In this document: positions 27,173 to 36,013 of the stretch, in pieces
Position numbering within the stretch: the stretch's first letter is position 1
Layout: every line of letters begins with the position of its first letter
From: Brevibacillus fluminis
GTDB lineage: Bacteria > Bacillota > Bacilli > Brevibacillales > Brevibacillaceae
Direction of reading: 5' to 3'
Assembly (NCBI RefSeq): GCF_003710825.1
Contig: NZ_RHHQ01000015.1
Span: forward strand, 62,001-126,000
DNA: 64,000 bases
The notes under the pieces: model-generated
The model's input: only the letters and a program-made list of their open reading frames with translations
What the model was told of the DNA's origin: nothing
Database searches by the model: none
Position numbers and translations under genes: made by a program

Positions 27173-28084
27173 TTAATCCGGGAGCTTACCTTCAATTTTC
27201 CAGCCGTTTGTAGATAAATGGAAAAGATATCTTATTATCTTGCGGTCGGTATTCTCAATCGCAACCAATAAACCATCTGGCCTAGGCAATATATGAAGGA
27301 TCTCGCTCTCTGGGAAAATGCTGGCGGCTATAGGGGTTATTAGCGGTACTAACATATTTTCTAACCATATTCTCTCCCGATACCAAAGTGGGGCAGAAAT
27401 GGGCGGAGGATATCCAGTGAGAGGCACTCCGAGGTCATTTGCCATTTGTTTGGGATCGCATGAAAGCTTACGTCTTGCACCAATGGCTGCAACGAATCGA
27501 AGGCAAAATTCGACGGTAGTGATGACTTCATCGTATTTCAAAGTGCCGTTAGCATAACGAATTTCTACTGTCTTGTTATCGAACCATGCAGCAATGTTGA
27601 CGCCACACCGCTGGGATTGAGGACGTCCTCTATGTCGAAGAGCCGCATCCCCAGGGTTGGAAAGAAAACGATCACGCATTTCCCAGGTGACAGGAGGGCA
27701 GTATACCAGCCGATCTTCACTGGTAGTAAATAAGTATTTCACTGATTCTTGATATTGCAATGCAGCATCGATAAAATCAGGAATTGCTTCTTCCCCCCAA
27801 GGCTCCATGCTAACGTGGACGTGAAGTCCGCAATTCCAATTAACTCTCGCTCCTGTCGCAATGAGCCTCCGCAACATTTCGTTGATTTGTTCCCGATCTT
27901 CCCACAGAATGGGGGGAGTTTGAAGTTCGCTGCCGGACTCTTCGCCGGTATCATCAATTTGCAGTTCATCTAACGCCATTGTCCAGCCTGGTAAAAGCTC
28001 GACAACCTCGGGATTACCCCCAACAAATTCAATCTCAACGCCAAAATAAAGGTTTTTCCAATCCATAATAAAGGGCTTCATCAT
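27173..28084 (-). CDS. Putative amidoligase-family protein
   Basis: This 303-residue protein shows the amidoligase_2 pattern, a glutamine-synthetase-like fold that makes amide or isopeptide bonds. The signature segments are YFGVEIEF (residues 13-20), the acidic WTMALDELQIDDTGEESGSE region, NCGLHVHVSM, then NKTVEIRYANGTLKYDEV, where a strand-like EIRY precedes a long helix. These give the Glu and His residues expected to bind metal-ATP. The C-terminal 90 residues match nothing I recognise. Substrate unknown. The RBS AGGGAGG and clear start support a real gene. Confidence 0.78.
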   Translation of the reverse strand: MMKPFIMDWKNLYFGVEIEFVGGNPEVVELLPGWTMALDELQIDDTGEESGSELQTPPILWEDREQINEMLRRLIATGARVNWNCGLHVHVSMEPWGEEAIPDFIDAALQYQESVKYLFTTSEDRLVYCPPVTWEMRDRFLSNPGDAALRHRGRPQSQRCGVNIAAWFDNKTVEIRYANGTLKYDEVITTVEFCLRFVAAIGARRKLSCDPKQMANDLGVPLTGYPPPISAPLWYRERIWLENMLVPLITPIAASIFPESEILHILPRPDGLLVAIENTDRKIIRYLFHLSTNGWKIEGKLPD

Positions 28085-28287
28085 TCGCCATCCTCCCTGG
28101 TTGTGATTGTCTTGTTATTTAGGGGAGAAGGCGGCGGAGCACGGGATTAACGAGGGACTTTTTTTCTTGTCAAGGAAAACGCCTCCTGTATAACAGTTTG
28201 AAATATATGGATATGATAATCCGCCAAGAATTGGGATCACAAATCTGTCATTGAAGTCATCTCTTCAATCAGGGTTTAGCTTTAGGA

Positions 28288-30045
28288 TTACGTCTCTTCG
28301 AAGAGCCGCTCGCCCCGGTGCAGCCGAGTGGCAATACGGGCGATATGCGGCAGTTCGCGGGGGGTGGGTGCATGGGCCGCTAAATAGCGGGTTGCCGCCA
28401 GAAGCATCGTTTCACCAGCGCGGGCGGCGAAGGCGTCGTTGCGCTTTGTCCAGTGCTCATATTCGGCGACCGCCGCTTCGTACATCTGAAACGAATGGAA
28501 TTCGGCGTCCTCGCGTAAGAGCGCATGGCCTAACGTATTAAGCAGGGCGTCAGGGTCGCCGCCGGCGTGCAGGTAGCCGGCTGTCCAGCGCGCCGCTTCG
28601 TGCACCTGCTGGCGTTGATCCAAAATTTCCAGCAGCCGCTCCGGATTGGTAGTGTCGACGGCGGGGACGGCCGATCCATCCGGACGTTTTGCCGCTGGGA
28701 TATTCAAAAAACGATCCAAATAAATGCTGATTATCCCGTGGTAGATCGCCCGGATGAGCAGAGGCTGGGTCGAGCGGCGCAAACGCTCATGCACAGCATG
28801 GGTATAGGTAAAGGTATGCAAAACGGAGATCCAATCCCCGAAATCATTCTGGGTATGGAAGCGAACGATCCGTTCCGCCGCGGCCAAAGCAACCAGTTGG
28901 GCCAGTTGGGCCGGATGTGCGCCGGATTTCAAGAGCTCCGTGACGAGGTTCACTGTTTCAAGTGGTTCGTCGCTTAACAGCTGTTCCACGATTTTCTCTT
29001 CATCCGCTGCGGAAATATCTGTATATGGCTCGGCCAGAGGAAAACTATCCAACTGCGCGAATGCTTCCTTCAGCGGAACGATCAAATTCACTGGCGACTG
29101 CCACTGATGAAGTTCCTCACTCCGGGTAGGATCTGCGAGGAGTCGAACCAGTGAGGTCAGCGTCTGCTCGGTGTGCTCTTCGCCGATAAGGTCAATCGCT
29201 TCAAAGGCTTTATTATGGAAATCGAACGTATGACCGCCGTCCAAATAAAAGTGATCGGTCACCGCCATCAACATCATCTCCGAAAGCTTCTCCAGGGAAG
29301 CACCCTGATGGACCGCCGTGAGCAACACTCTTTCAGCCCCTTGTGTATCGCGGACCTCGATACAATTGCGGTACCATTCCGTCAACCGCTCGAGCGGCAC
29401 GTCAGCTCCGGGTAGCGGCTTCAGCAGATGCCGCGCCGCGGCACCAGAGCTGTTGCGAGCCACATGAAGCAGCCCCTGAAAAAGAGCGAGGATCGTTCCT
29501 GCTTTATCTAGCTTCGGTAACACATTTGACATCGCGGTAAGTATGGTGAGCCCCGAATTCCAGCCTCTTCCATAAACGGTACCGAAATTGATGCCAACCC
29601 GCATGATTTCCGCTGCTGGAACGCCAGCTTCCACCAATCCGACGACTGCTTTGGCAATCACGAGACCGAGATTTTGCTCCAGGCCTTCTCGCAACCGAAG
29701 TTTGTATTTCTCAATGCTGTTCGTTTGTTTTGGATGCGGATTCACCCAAACTACTCCATTTTCAATTTTCACTTCATAGGATGGAACATCGTCCGCCCAC
29801 GGATCCAACGTTCCACCGCTGCAAACGTCAAAGCGCGCATGATGCCAATGACAGGTGAGTATCCCGTCGCACAAGCTACCCATATGCAGAGGAAATCCCA
29901 TGTGCGGACAGCGATTGTCTACCGCATAAACCTTCTCCTCGTGATAAAACACAGCGATCCCGCCATGGATTAACTTGTGGCCCTTCTCTTGGATCGACGT
30001 TAGTGTACCTGCGTTGATCCAAGGCTGGCTTTCGGCTTTGTGCAT
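28288..30045 (-). CDS. Rieske [2Fe-2S] protein with long C-terminal helical domain
   Basis: This 585-residue protein has an N-terminal Rieske domain (residues 7-110). The cluster ligands are Cys46/His48 (RCPHMG) and Cys65/His68 (CHWHHA). No catalytic oxygenase domain with a 2-His-1-Asp iron site is recognisable. Instead about 470 mostly helical residues follow, with scattered His-rich segments (TAVHQGAS, DGGHTFDFHNKA, RFHTQNDFG, YTHAVHE) that might form a second metal site. It may be an electron-transfer or oxidase protein; the function is not known. The start at 30045 follows GGAGGG 9 nt upstream rather than the longer ORF start. Confidence 0.8.
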   Translation of the reverse strand: MHKAESQPWINAGTLTSIQEKGHKLIHGGIAVFYHEEKVYAVDNRCPHMGFPLHMGSLCDGILTCHWHHARFDVCSGGTLDPWADDVPSYEVKIENGVVWVNPHPKQTNSIEKYKLRLREGLEQNLGLVIAKAVVGLVEAGVPAAEIMRVGINFGTVYGRGWNSGLTILTAMSNVLPKLDKAGTILALFQGLLHVARNSSGAAARHLLKPLPGADVPLERLTEWYRNCIEVRDTQGAERVLLTAVHQGASLEKLSEMMLMAVTDHFYLDGGHTFDFHNKAFEAIDLIGEEHTEQTLTSLVRLLADPTRSEELHQWQSPVNLIVPLKEAFAQLDSFPLAEPYTDISAADEEKIVEQLLSDEPLETVNLVTELLKSGAHPAQLAQLVALAAAERIVRFHTQNDFGDWISVLHTFTYTHAVHERLRRSTQPLLIRAIYHGIISIYLDRFLNIPAAKRPDGSAVPAVDTTNPERLLEILDQRQQVHEAARWTAGYLHAGGDPDALLNTLGHALLREDAEFHSFQMYEAAVAEYEHWTKRNDAFAARAGETMLLAATRYLAAHAPTPRELPHIARIATRLHRGERLFEET

Positions 30046-30370
30046 TCTGAGTATCCCTCCATAAGATTCTGTATTTTCAAACAAATTTATCATCATCTTT
30101 TAACTTTGTCAACATTTTTATTTGTAATGTATGGCAATGTCGTTACACATCTATTTTTTTTAAAAGTTAAAGGATATGTACAACAAAATAACTTATCCCT
30201 TAAGGCTTTTTGAGTTTTTAGACAGTTCCAGAGTCGCCACACTCAAAAAAGTTTGATTTATAACGGTAATAAATTCTCCCAAGAACATAATAGACAGAAG
30301 GGAACCACTTTTGACGGTGTGTTTAAGTAACTCTCCTCATCGTTTGTCTATTCCTTTCATCATCGGTGTT
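30046..30370. other. AT-rich spacer upstream of the Rieske gene
   Basis: No gene is visible. It holds the Rieske promoter at its left end. The remainder (30113-30370) is AT-rich with no recognisable feature, up to the stop of the SDR gene. Confidence 0.5.
30084..30112 (-). promoter_or_regulatory. SigA promoter of the Rieske gene
   Basis: On the minus strand: TTGACA (30112-30107), 17-bp spacer, TAAATT (30089-30084), about 40 nt before the preferred start. Confidence 0.7.
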
Positions 30371-31246
30371 TTAGGAAAGAAACCCCTTTTGCTCCAGCAA
30401 ATCTTCTGTAGCCTGCCACAATTTGTGCTGAGTTGCAGCATCTCCCCCGGGAGGCACCGGTTCAATTGATTTTCCTGTCCCAACATTAAAGTATCCGCCT
30501 GTCATTTTTTGATATTCCGGCTCTACAATCAATCGTGTAATAATATCGGCTCCTCTTCGCGGATCGCCAAGACGAAGGGCTTTCAACAATCGTTCTAATG
30601 CGGATGCAAACCAAAGTTCTCGTCCTAGTCCAGTAACATTAAATCCTGGATTTAGCGCATTTACGCTGATTCCCGTACCAGCCCACCTTCGTGCCAGTTC
30701 AGCAGTGAACATAATAGTAAACAATTTGGTTTTTCCATAAATGGCGGATGAGCCGCGAGCGGTAAAGGGAGTTGTATCAGTTAAATCCTCGGGGAGCTTT
30801 AAAACGCCGTGACGGCGTGAAGCTTCAGAGGCAACATTGACAACTTTGGCCTTCCCTGCGTTCTGTAGAGACGGTTTTAGCGTATGTGACAACAGCCACG
30901 GCGATAAATAATTGACTGCAATCATTTCAGGAAGCCCCTCGGGAGTAATACGGGGCTCGAAGGCATGAATTCCCGCATTGTTCAACAGCACATCAATTTT
31001 AGGGTAAGCGGCTGCTATTTCACTGCCAATCCGTTTAACATCCTCTAATAGCGATAAATCTCCATAAAAAAAATCAACCTTTGCCGATGATGTATTCGCT
31101 TCAATCAGTTTTCTAGTAGCATCAGAGCGTTTTTTACTCCTGGCAGTTAAGACAAGGTCAAAGCTGCGTCTTGCCAATTCAATCGCGACAAGCTGTCCAA
31201 GACCGCTGGTGGCACCTGTTATGACAACAGTTGCTTTTTTAGACAT
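30371..31246 (-). CDS. Short-chain dehydrogenase/reductase
   Basis: This NAD(P)-dependent SDR has 291 residues. The cofactor motif is TGATSGLG near residue 9, NNAG is at about 84, and the catalytic YxxxK is YGKTK. The sequence resembles retinol dehydrogenase/protochlorophyllide reductase-like SDRs. It is divergent from a MarR regulator whose palindromes overlap its promoter, so it is probably induced by a small aromatic or electrophilic ligand. ATG 31246 is the start (AAGGAGTAATGATA upstream). Confidence 0.88.
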   Translation of the reverse strand: MSKKATVVITGATSGLGQLVAIELARRSFDLVLTARSKKRSDATRKLIEANTSSAKVDFFYGDLSLLEDVKRIGSEIAAAYPKIDVLLNNAGIHAFEPRITPEGLPEMIAVNYLSPWLLSHTLKPSLQNAGKAKVVNVASEASRRHGVLKLPEDLTDTTPFTARGSSAIYGKTKLFTIMFTAELARRWAGTGISVNALNPGFNVTGLGRELWFASALERLLKALRLGDPRRGADIITRLIVEPEYQKMTGGYFNVGTGKSIEPVPPGGDAATQHKLWQATEDLLEQKGFLS

Positions 31247-31304
31247 TATCATTACTCCTTCATGTGATACAATTTTTTTGAAAAACAATAGGTGAACTAT
31301 TTAG

Positions 31305-31346
31305 TTGACATATGTCCATCATATTGAAGTAATTGATATATGTCAA
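31305..31346. promoter_or_regulatory. Divergent SDR/MarR operator-promoter region
   Basis: Two related palindromes are visible: TTGACATATGTC (31305-31316, core GACATATGTC perfect) and TTGATATATGTCAA (31333-31346). The SDR promoter on the minus strand is TTGACA (31346-31341), 17 bp, TATGAT (31323-31318). Its -35 lies inside the second palindrome and its start site next to the first. This is the classic layout for MarR repression. Confidence 0.75.
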
Positions 31347-31389
31347 TTAAAATTGAGTTATTATTTGATCGAAAGAAAGGTGAGTGAGG

Positions 31390-31860
31390 ATGAACGATAC
31401 TCCATTCAAAAATGAACCGAGGGAGAAACTGGAGATTGAGTTAGGCGAGCAGCTGAACGCCCTCATCAGCGCTTCACATGCCCTAAATGTCAGATCCGCA
31501 GCTAAATTCGATTCCTCCTTACAGCCTGCAGCTTTCCATATTGTTCGCTGGCTGTACTCCTATGGCCCAACTAATGCCGCCACTTTAGCGGAATCAACTG
31601 CGATGGATCGAAGCTCGGTCAGTCGCCTTGTCAAACAGCTCCAGTCTCTAGGGTATGTGAGCAGAGAAACTTCCCCTAATGATGGTCGTGGAATTGTGTT
31701 ATCTCTTACCGAGTATGGACAACAAAAAATAATAGATGCGCTTAAGGAGAAAGAGTCTGTTTTTTTTGAACGAATCTCGGACTGGAAAGATGAGGAGCTT
31801 CATGATTTCACCCAAATGCTTAAGCACTTTAATGGATTAAATCGTCGGATGAGAACGTAA
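31390..31860 (+). CDS. MarR-family transcriptional regulator
   Basis: This winged-helix repressor has 156 residues. Helices surround the recognition region TNAATLAESTAMDRSSVSRLVKQL (split here as AATLAEST and MDRSSVSRLVKQL), followed by the wing LGYVSRETSPNDGRG and the dimerisation helices. MarR proteins bind inverted repeats as dimers and leave on ligand binding. The two palindromes in the shared upstream region are its likely operators, regulating itself and the SDR. The ATG at 31390 follows AAAGGTG. Confidence 0.9.
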   Translation: MNDTPFKNEPREKLEIELGEQLNALISASHALNVRSAAKFDSSLQPAAFHIVRWLYSYGPTNAATLAESTAMDRSSVSRLVKQLQSLGYVSRETSPNDGRGIVLSLTEYGQQKIIDALKEKESVFFERISDWKDEELHDFTQMLKHFNGLNRRMRT

Positions 31861-32061
31861 TCTTGGCAGCGGCCCCTTTTGGAAGCAATCGATGAAAGCC
31901 TGATTCCCGATCCGCCTCAATAGCGGTATTGGGACAAGTTCAGAAACGTCGGCTGTCATAGGCCGATATGAAAAAGGATTAAGCTTGTTGTCACAGAGAC
32001 AGCCGAGCGGCCACAGCCAGGCAGATCTGACACTTTTCACGGCAGCGTCTTTCCTCCCTAC

Positions 32062-32107
32062 AAAAAAACAGCAAGGCTGATCGCAGGCCAACCTTGCTGT
32101 TTTTTTG
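32062..32107. terminator. Intrinsic terminator (bidirectional)
   Basis: AAAAAAACAGCAAGG / CCTTGCTGTTTTTTT hairpin, with A-run and T-run on the two sides. Confidence 0.85.
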
Positions 32108-32133
32108 TACATCACGAAATATAGCTTCAGAGG

Positions 32134-32313
32134 TTATACATCTTCCAATTTCACGGTTGCAGTGGTGGAGGAGACGCTCGGAATTAACATCTCTTCTTGA
32201 AGCAGTTTTTTATGTATTTCCCCTTCGCACTCGTTAGTGCCATCAGCATTATGAGTATTGTAGTAGAGAACAAGTGAACCACCTGAAACCCACTCTCCAG
32301 GTGGTTTTTTCAA
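32134..32313 (-). CDS. Possible small ORF or gene remnant
   Basis: This minus-strand frame is open for 59 codons from a TTG. The composition looks protein-like (GGSLVLYYNTHNADGTNE, then EIHKKLLQEEMLIPSV and a Ser/Thr-rich end SSTTATVKLEDV). It has no good Shine-Dalgarno, and its first codons overlap the terminator hairpin at 32277-32310. It is more likely the decayed 3' end of a lost gene than a working one. I do not recognise the family. Confidence 0.25.
   Translation of the reverse strand: MKKPPGEWVSGGSLVLYYNTHNADGTNECEGEIHKKLLQEEMLIPSVSSTTATVKLEDV
32277..32310 (+). terminator. Intrinsic terminator
   Basis: AACCACCTG / CAGGTGGTT hairpin with TTTTTT on the right. Confidence 0.8.
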
Positions 32314-32467
32314 TCTTGCCTATTAAAAATCACCTGTCTTCTCATTATAAAATTTACAACTTAGAGACAACTGAAAGATACTTTTTACATATTCCGTCTA
32401 TATTCTAAACCTTGTAACAAAGGTTTCGTGCACAAACCAAAAACAAAAAATTTTAGGAGGCATTACT

Positions 32468-33262
32468 ATGAATAAAAAAAATATTCTCGTTTTTTCGATG
32501 GCACTATCAATTGTAGGCGGTGCTACAGCAGCTGTATATGCAAGTGAATACGCGGTTAATTCTACTAAAAACAACGTCGTAACGGTGACAAACAAAGAAG
32601 GAAATGGCACAAATCAAACCACTAAAAATCATGAAGTCAAAGTAGCAAATGGAAAGATTAGTGATGAAGAAGCGGTAAAAATGGCAACCAAAGCTCTAAA
32701 AGACTATATGGGGCTTGACGCAAAATCTTTTGGTGAAGCGCGTGTCAATAGAACGAATGCGCAAGAAGATTTTAAGTTTTTTATGGATTTATATTCAAAA
32801 GAAGATGCAGCTGTAGTAAAAGAAAACGCCAAAAAAGATACTGCAAATGTTATTGTGGTGCAGTTTGTTCGTGCTGAAGACTTAAACCAGCCAATGGCTG
32901 CTTCGAATCGCATTGTCATTAATGAAAAAACAGGTGAAATTGTTTCTTTAACTGCTTTCACTAATGAAGCTCGAAGCTCAGAGGCAACAATCGCTGATGT
33001 GAAAGTTAAATCTGCGGTTATCAACTTTTTTCATAAACAACAGAAAAATGTTAAGGAAAATACGATGAAGGTTAGTAAGACTGCTAGTTCCGGAACCATA
33101 CGTGTTCTTTGCAATTTGGAAGATGGAAGGGATGTAACAATGACAATTAGTCTGAAGAATTATTCAGTATCTAGTTATGAGATTAATTATGACAGACTAA
33201 TCCCTCTACCTTCCGAAGAAAAAGATTACCGTGAGAATTTCAGAGAACTGAAAGTGAATTAA
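32468..33262 (+). CDS. Secreted PepSY-like protein
   Basis: This exported protein has 264 residues, with a signal peptide (MNKKN, then a hydrophobic stretch to AVYAS near residue 26). An AxxK-type helix (ISDEEAVKMATKALKDYMGL) and a later strand pair (NRIVINEKTGEIVSLTAF) resemble the PepSY/YpeB pattern, in which such domains inhibit or sense extracellular proteases. It is strongly AT-rich, like the two-component genes that follow 92 nt later. It may be the stimulus-modulating partner of the kinase. RBS TAGGAGG. Confidence 0.75.
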   Translation: MNKKNILVFSMALSIVGGATAAVYASEYAVNSTKNNVVTVTNKEGNGTNQTTKNHEVKVANGKISDEEAVKMATKALKDYMGLDAKSFGEARVNRTNAQEDFKFFMDLYSKEDAAVVKENAKKDTANVIVVQFVRAEDLNQPMAASNRIVINEKTGEIVSLTAFTNEARSSEATIADVKVKSAVINFFHKQQKNVKENTMKVSKTASSGTIRVLCNLEDGRDVTMTISLKNYSVSSYEINYDRLIPLPSEEKDYRENFRELKVN

Positions 33263-33354
33263 AATTGATTTTGTAGGACTGGTTAGATGGAGTAAGTACC
33301 CTAAATCGTACTTAGTCCATCTAACCGTTACAAAAGGAATGAGGTAAAAACAGA

Positions 33355-34008
33355 ATGATTAAAATATTAGTTGTTGAAGATGATATCGCAGTAGCAAATT
33401 TAATAAAATTGAATTTAAATACGGCAAATTATATGAGTTCAATCGTTTTTAATGGAGAGGAAGCTCTAAGCGTAATTGAAAGCGATCGTTTTGATCTAAT
33501 ACTTTTGGATGTTATGCTTCCAAAAGTTGATGGATTTACCTTATTCGAAAAAATTAAACCTTTAGGGATACCTGTCATTTTTTTAACTGCTAAAAGTTCA
33601 GTTGCAGATAAGGTGTATGGATTAAAAGCGGGAGTAGATGACTATATTACGAAACCCTTTGAAGGAATTGAATTACTGGCGAGGATTGAAAATGTATTAA
33701 GGCATTACAATAAAAAAAGCAACATCATAAATTTTAAAGACACAGAAGTATACTTGCAAGAAATGCAGGTTAAAAAGAACGGTGAAGTTATTGAGCTTAC
33801 CTTGAAAGAGTTCGAGTTATTGGTGTTTTTAGTACAAAATAAAAACATCGTATTAACGCGGGAAAAAATAATAGAAAAAATTTGGGGATATGACTACATT
33901 GGCGAGACTCGTACGATAGACAACCATATACAAAAGCTAAGAAAAAAGCTGGAATGGAAAGATGAAATTAAAACAGTATTTAAGTTGGGATATAGGCTGG
34001 AGGAATAA
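33355..34008 (+). CDS. OmpR-family response regulator
   Basis: This two-component regulator has 217 residues. The receiver domain has the acidic pocket at EDD (8-10), the phosphoacceptor Asp52 (ILLDVMLP) and the conserved Lys in KPF. A winged helix of OmpR/PhoB type covers about 125-215 (TLKEFELLVFLVQNKN, then GETRTIDNHIQKLRKKL). It is cotranscribed with the kinase gene, whose ATG follows the stop codon directly. The base composition is very AT-rich. Confidence 0.93.
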   Translation: MIKILVVEDDIAVANLIKLNLNTANYMSSIVFNGEEALSVIESDRFDLILLDVMLPKVDGFTLFEKIKPLGIPVIFLTAKSSVADKVYGLKAGVDDYITKPFEGIELLARIENVLRHYNKKSNIINFKDTEVYLQEMQVKKNGEVIELTLKEFELLVFLVQNKNIVLTREKIIEKIWGYDYIGETRTIDNHIQKLRKKLEWKDEIKTVFKLGYRLEE

Positions 34009-35445
34009 ATGAAATTTTGGCAGAGGATTTTTTTATGTACATTAATCATTTTTGAAATCTTTTTTGTACCAGCATCCATATACCTTATTAATAGTAGCTT
34101 TAAACTAAATCTCAATATGGAGATCCGTTCCGGGATAAGTGAACAGGAGCGATTTGCTAACTCTTTAGAATCAAATCTATATCTGCTTAAAGTTCAAAAA
34201 TCTTCAAACCCCGATGCTGAAGGAGTTGGCAAACAAAACATAGATTCAATGATTAGTACTTACTTGGACAACCTCGGAGAACAGGATGTATATCTGGATG
34301 TAATAGATGAAAAAAATAAGGTTATTTTTAGTCATTTTAAAAACAACAAGGTAACTCTTGCTGATCGAGAAGAATTAAACATACCATCTGATAAAGTAAA
34401 TTACATCATACGGGATTTAGGGGAAAAGACTTACTTATTTATAGCTAAGAATGTTTACTTGGAAAATAATCACTATAAGGTTTCTTACGCGAAAGATATT
34501 TCGAGTGTTTATGAAAATAGAAAAGACTTATTAAGCCTATTAATAAAATTAAATGTTCTTATTTCGGTAGTTTTAGTCATAGTTACCATTATAATGAGCA
34601 TGTTTATCGTAAAACCGATTACTAAACTTATCAAGTCAACAAGACTAATTGCAGGCGGGAATTTCAGCGAAAGAGTAAAGGTGAAATCGAATGATGAAAT
34701 CGGGTTGTTAGCGGAAAATTTCAATTTGATGGCAGTTGATGTAGAAGATAAAGTAAACCAGCTTAAAAAAACTTCAGAAGACAAGCAAAGGTTTATCGAT
34801 AACCTGGTACATGAACTAAGGACTCCCTTAACTTCGATCATAGGCTATGCGGATTATTTACGAACGAATAAATATGATGAAGAGACTTATATCAATTCAT
34901 TAAGCTTTATCTATTCAGAAGGAAAGCGGCTAGAGAAACTGACATTTAAGCTTATGGAGCTCATTGTTTTGCGAAAAGAAGATTTTGAGTTGAAAAAGGG
35001 AAAACTTGATGAACTTTTTATGGAAACCAAAAATTCCATTATTCCAAAGCTGAACATAAAGAATATTGATTTGGAAATATCGACGGAGCATCTTAGTGTT
35101 TTAATGGATAAGGATTTGATGAAAATTTTACTTACAAACCTGATAGACAATGCGATTAAAGCGTCGAAGAACAACGATAAAATACTTCTACGTTCATACA
35201 GAGATACTGAGTCAAGAATTATTCTGGAAGTGAAAGATACAGGGATCGGTATTCCTGATGACGACATAACAAAAGTCTTTGAGCCATTTTTTATGTCCGA
35301 CAAATCGAGATCGAGAGCGAATGGAGGAGGGCTCGGGCTCGGACTTTCATTATGTAAGGAGATCGCGAACATTCATGACGCAGAATTAAGAATAGAAAGT
35401 AAGTTCGGTGAAGGTACAATGATACAATTGGTTTTTCATTGTTAA
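34009..35445 (+). CDS. Membrane sensor histidine kinase
   Basis: This is the cognate kinase, 478 residues. Transmembrane helices near 8-28 and 178-202 bracket an extracytoplasmic sensor domain of about 150 residues. HAMP follows (202-255), then the phosphoacceptor His268 (LVHELRTPL) and an HATPase domain with N-box LIDNAIKAS, DTGIGIPDDD and GGGLGLGLSLCKEI. The start abuts the regulator stop with no gap. It likely reads a cell-surface signal, possibly with the secreted PepSY-like protein encoded upstream. Confidence 0.93.
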   Translation: MKFWQRIFLCTLIIFEIFFVPASIYLINSSFKLNLNMEIRSGISEQERFANSLESNLYLLKVQKSSNPDAEGVGKQNIDSMISTYLDNLGEQDVYLDVIDEKNKVIFSHFKNNKVTLADREELNIPSDKVNYIIRDLGEKTYLFIAKNVYLENNHYKVSYAKDISSVYENRKDLLSLLIKLNVLISVVLVIVTIIMSMFIVKPITKLIKSTRLIAGGNFSERVKVKSNDEIGLLAENFNLMAVDVEDKVNQLKKTSEDKQRFIDNLVHELRTPLTSIIGYADYLRTNKYDEETYINSLSFIYSEGKRLEKLTFKLMELIVLRKEDFELKKGKLDELFMETKNSIIPKLNIKNIDLEISTEHLSVLMDKDLMKILLTNLIDNAIKASKNNDKILLRSYRDTESRIILEVKDTGIGIPDDDITKVFEPFFMSDKSRSRANGGGLGLGLSLCKEIANIHDAELRIESKFGEGTMIQLVFHC

Positions 35446-36013
35446 CAACTGGGAGCGGGTTCACCAGTCCCACTCCGTTCTATGTATTTGGTTTGTTCGG
35501 TCACTTACCAAGATACAAGATAGAACGTTGAGTGACTCCATTGTCAGGGGGCCACTGAAGAACTTAGGTTTTGCGCCCGCTCCCACATATACGTTTTTTC
35601 ATTTCTACAATTCGTCTGTTTTCCCCATTCGATACCGAATTCTCATACGCCTTGGCGGATTTGGCAGCGTTTCGCTGGTTCTTGTCAGGGAAGAACCGAA
35701 AATACAGGGAGAAGTTTTACAAAAATTAGGTGTCATTGTACAAAAAGTATAAAAAATATGGGAAGCATGGGTGTCGTAAAAGATTTTTTCATACAGTTTG
35801 TTTAGTGACAAGCCCATCTGTTTCCATTATCCTTCTCATATAACTGAAAATTTATAAAAATACAAAAGATGGTGAGTGAACGATTGAAGATTAGGCTGGA
35901 ACAGGGTAATTTCATGCATTTATACTTTTGTCTAGTAATGAAGTAAAGTCCTGATTCAGCAACCAGCCTGTTTTTCATCAACCGAATGCTTTCGCCAAAA
36001 GGGGAGAATCATT
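35446..36013. other. 568-nt spacer after the two-component block
   Basis: No gene is supported. An ORF at 35528-35752 (74 codons) has no RBS and an unremarkable product. Imperfect hairpin GGGAGCGGG / CCCACTCC at 35453-35476 may end the kinase transcript but lacks a T-run. The part before 36014 probably holds the promoter of the peptide-binding gene; the RBS is AAAAGGGGAG. Confidence 0.5.

Larger units (their letters stand above)
31861..32467. other. Gene-free 600-nt stretch with two terminators and possible remnants
   Basis: No complete gene is supported. The left part (31861-32060) has broken frames that look like decayed coding sequence of unknown origin. Two intrinsic terminators are present. 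A 59-codon minus-strand ORF with TTG start (32313-32134) is the only open frame and is listed separately. The right end (32310-32460) is very AT-rich and holds the promoter region of the secreted protein gene. Confidence 0.5.

Noticed and set aside
31861..32060. Transposase remnant
   Set aside because: Frames are broken and no DDE or HUH motif or terminal repeats can be seen, so the origin is left open.
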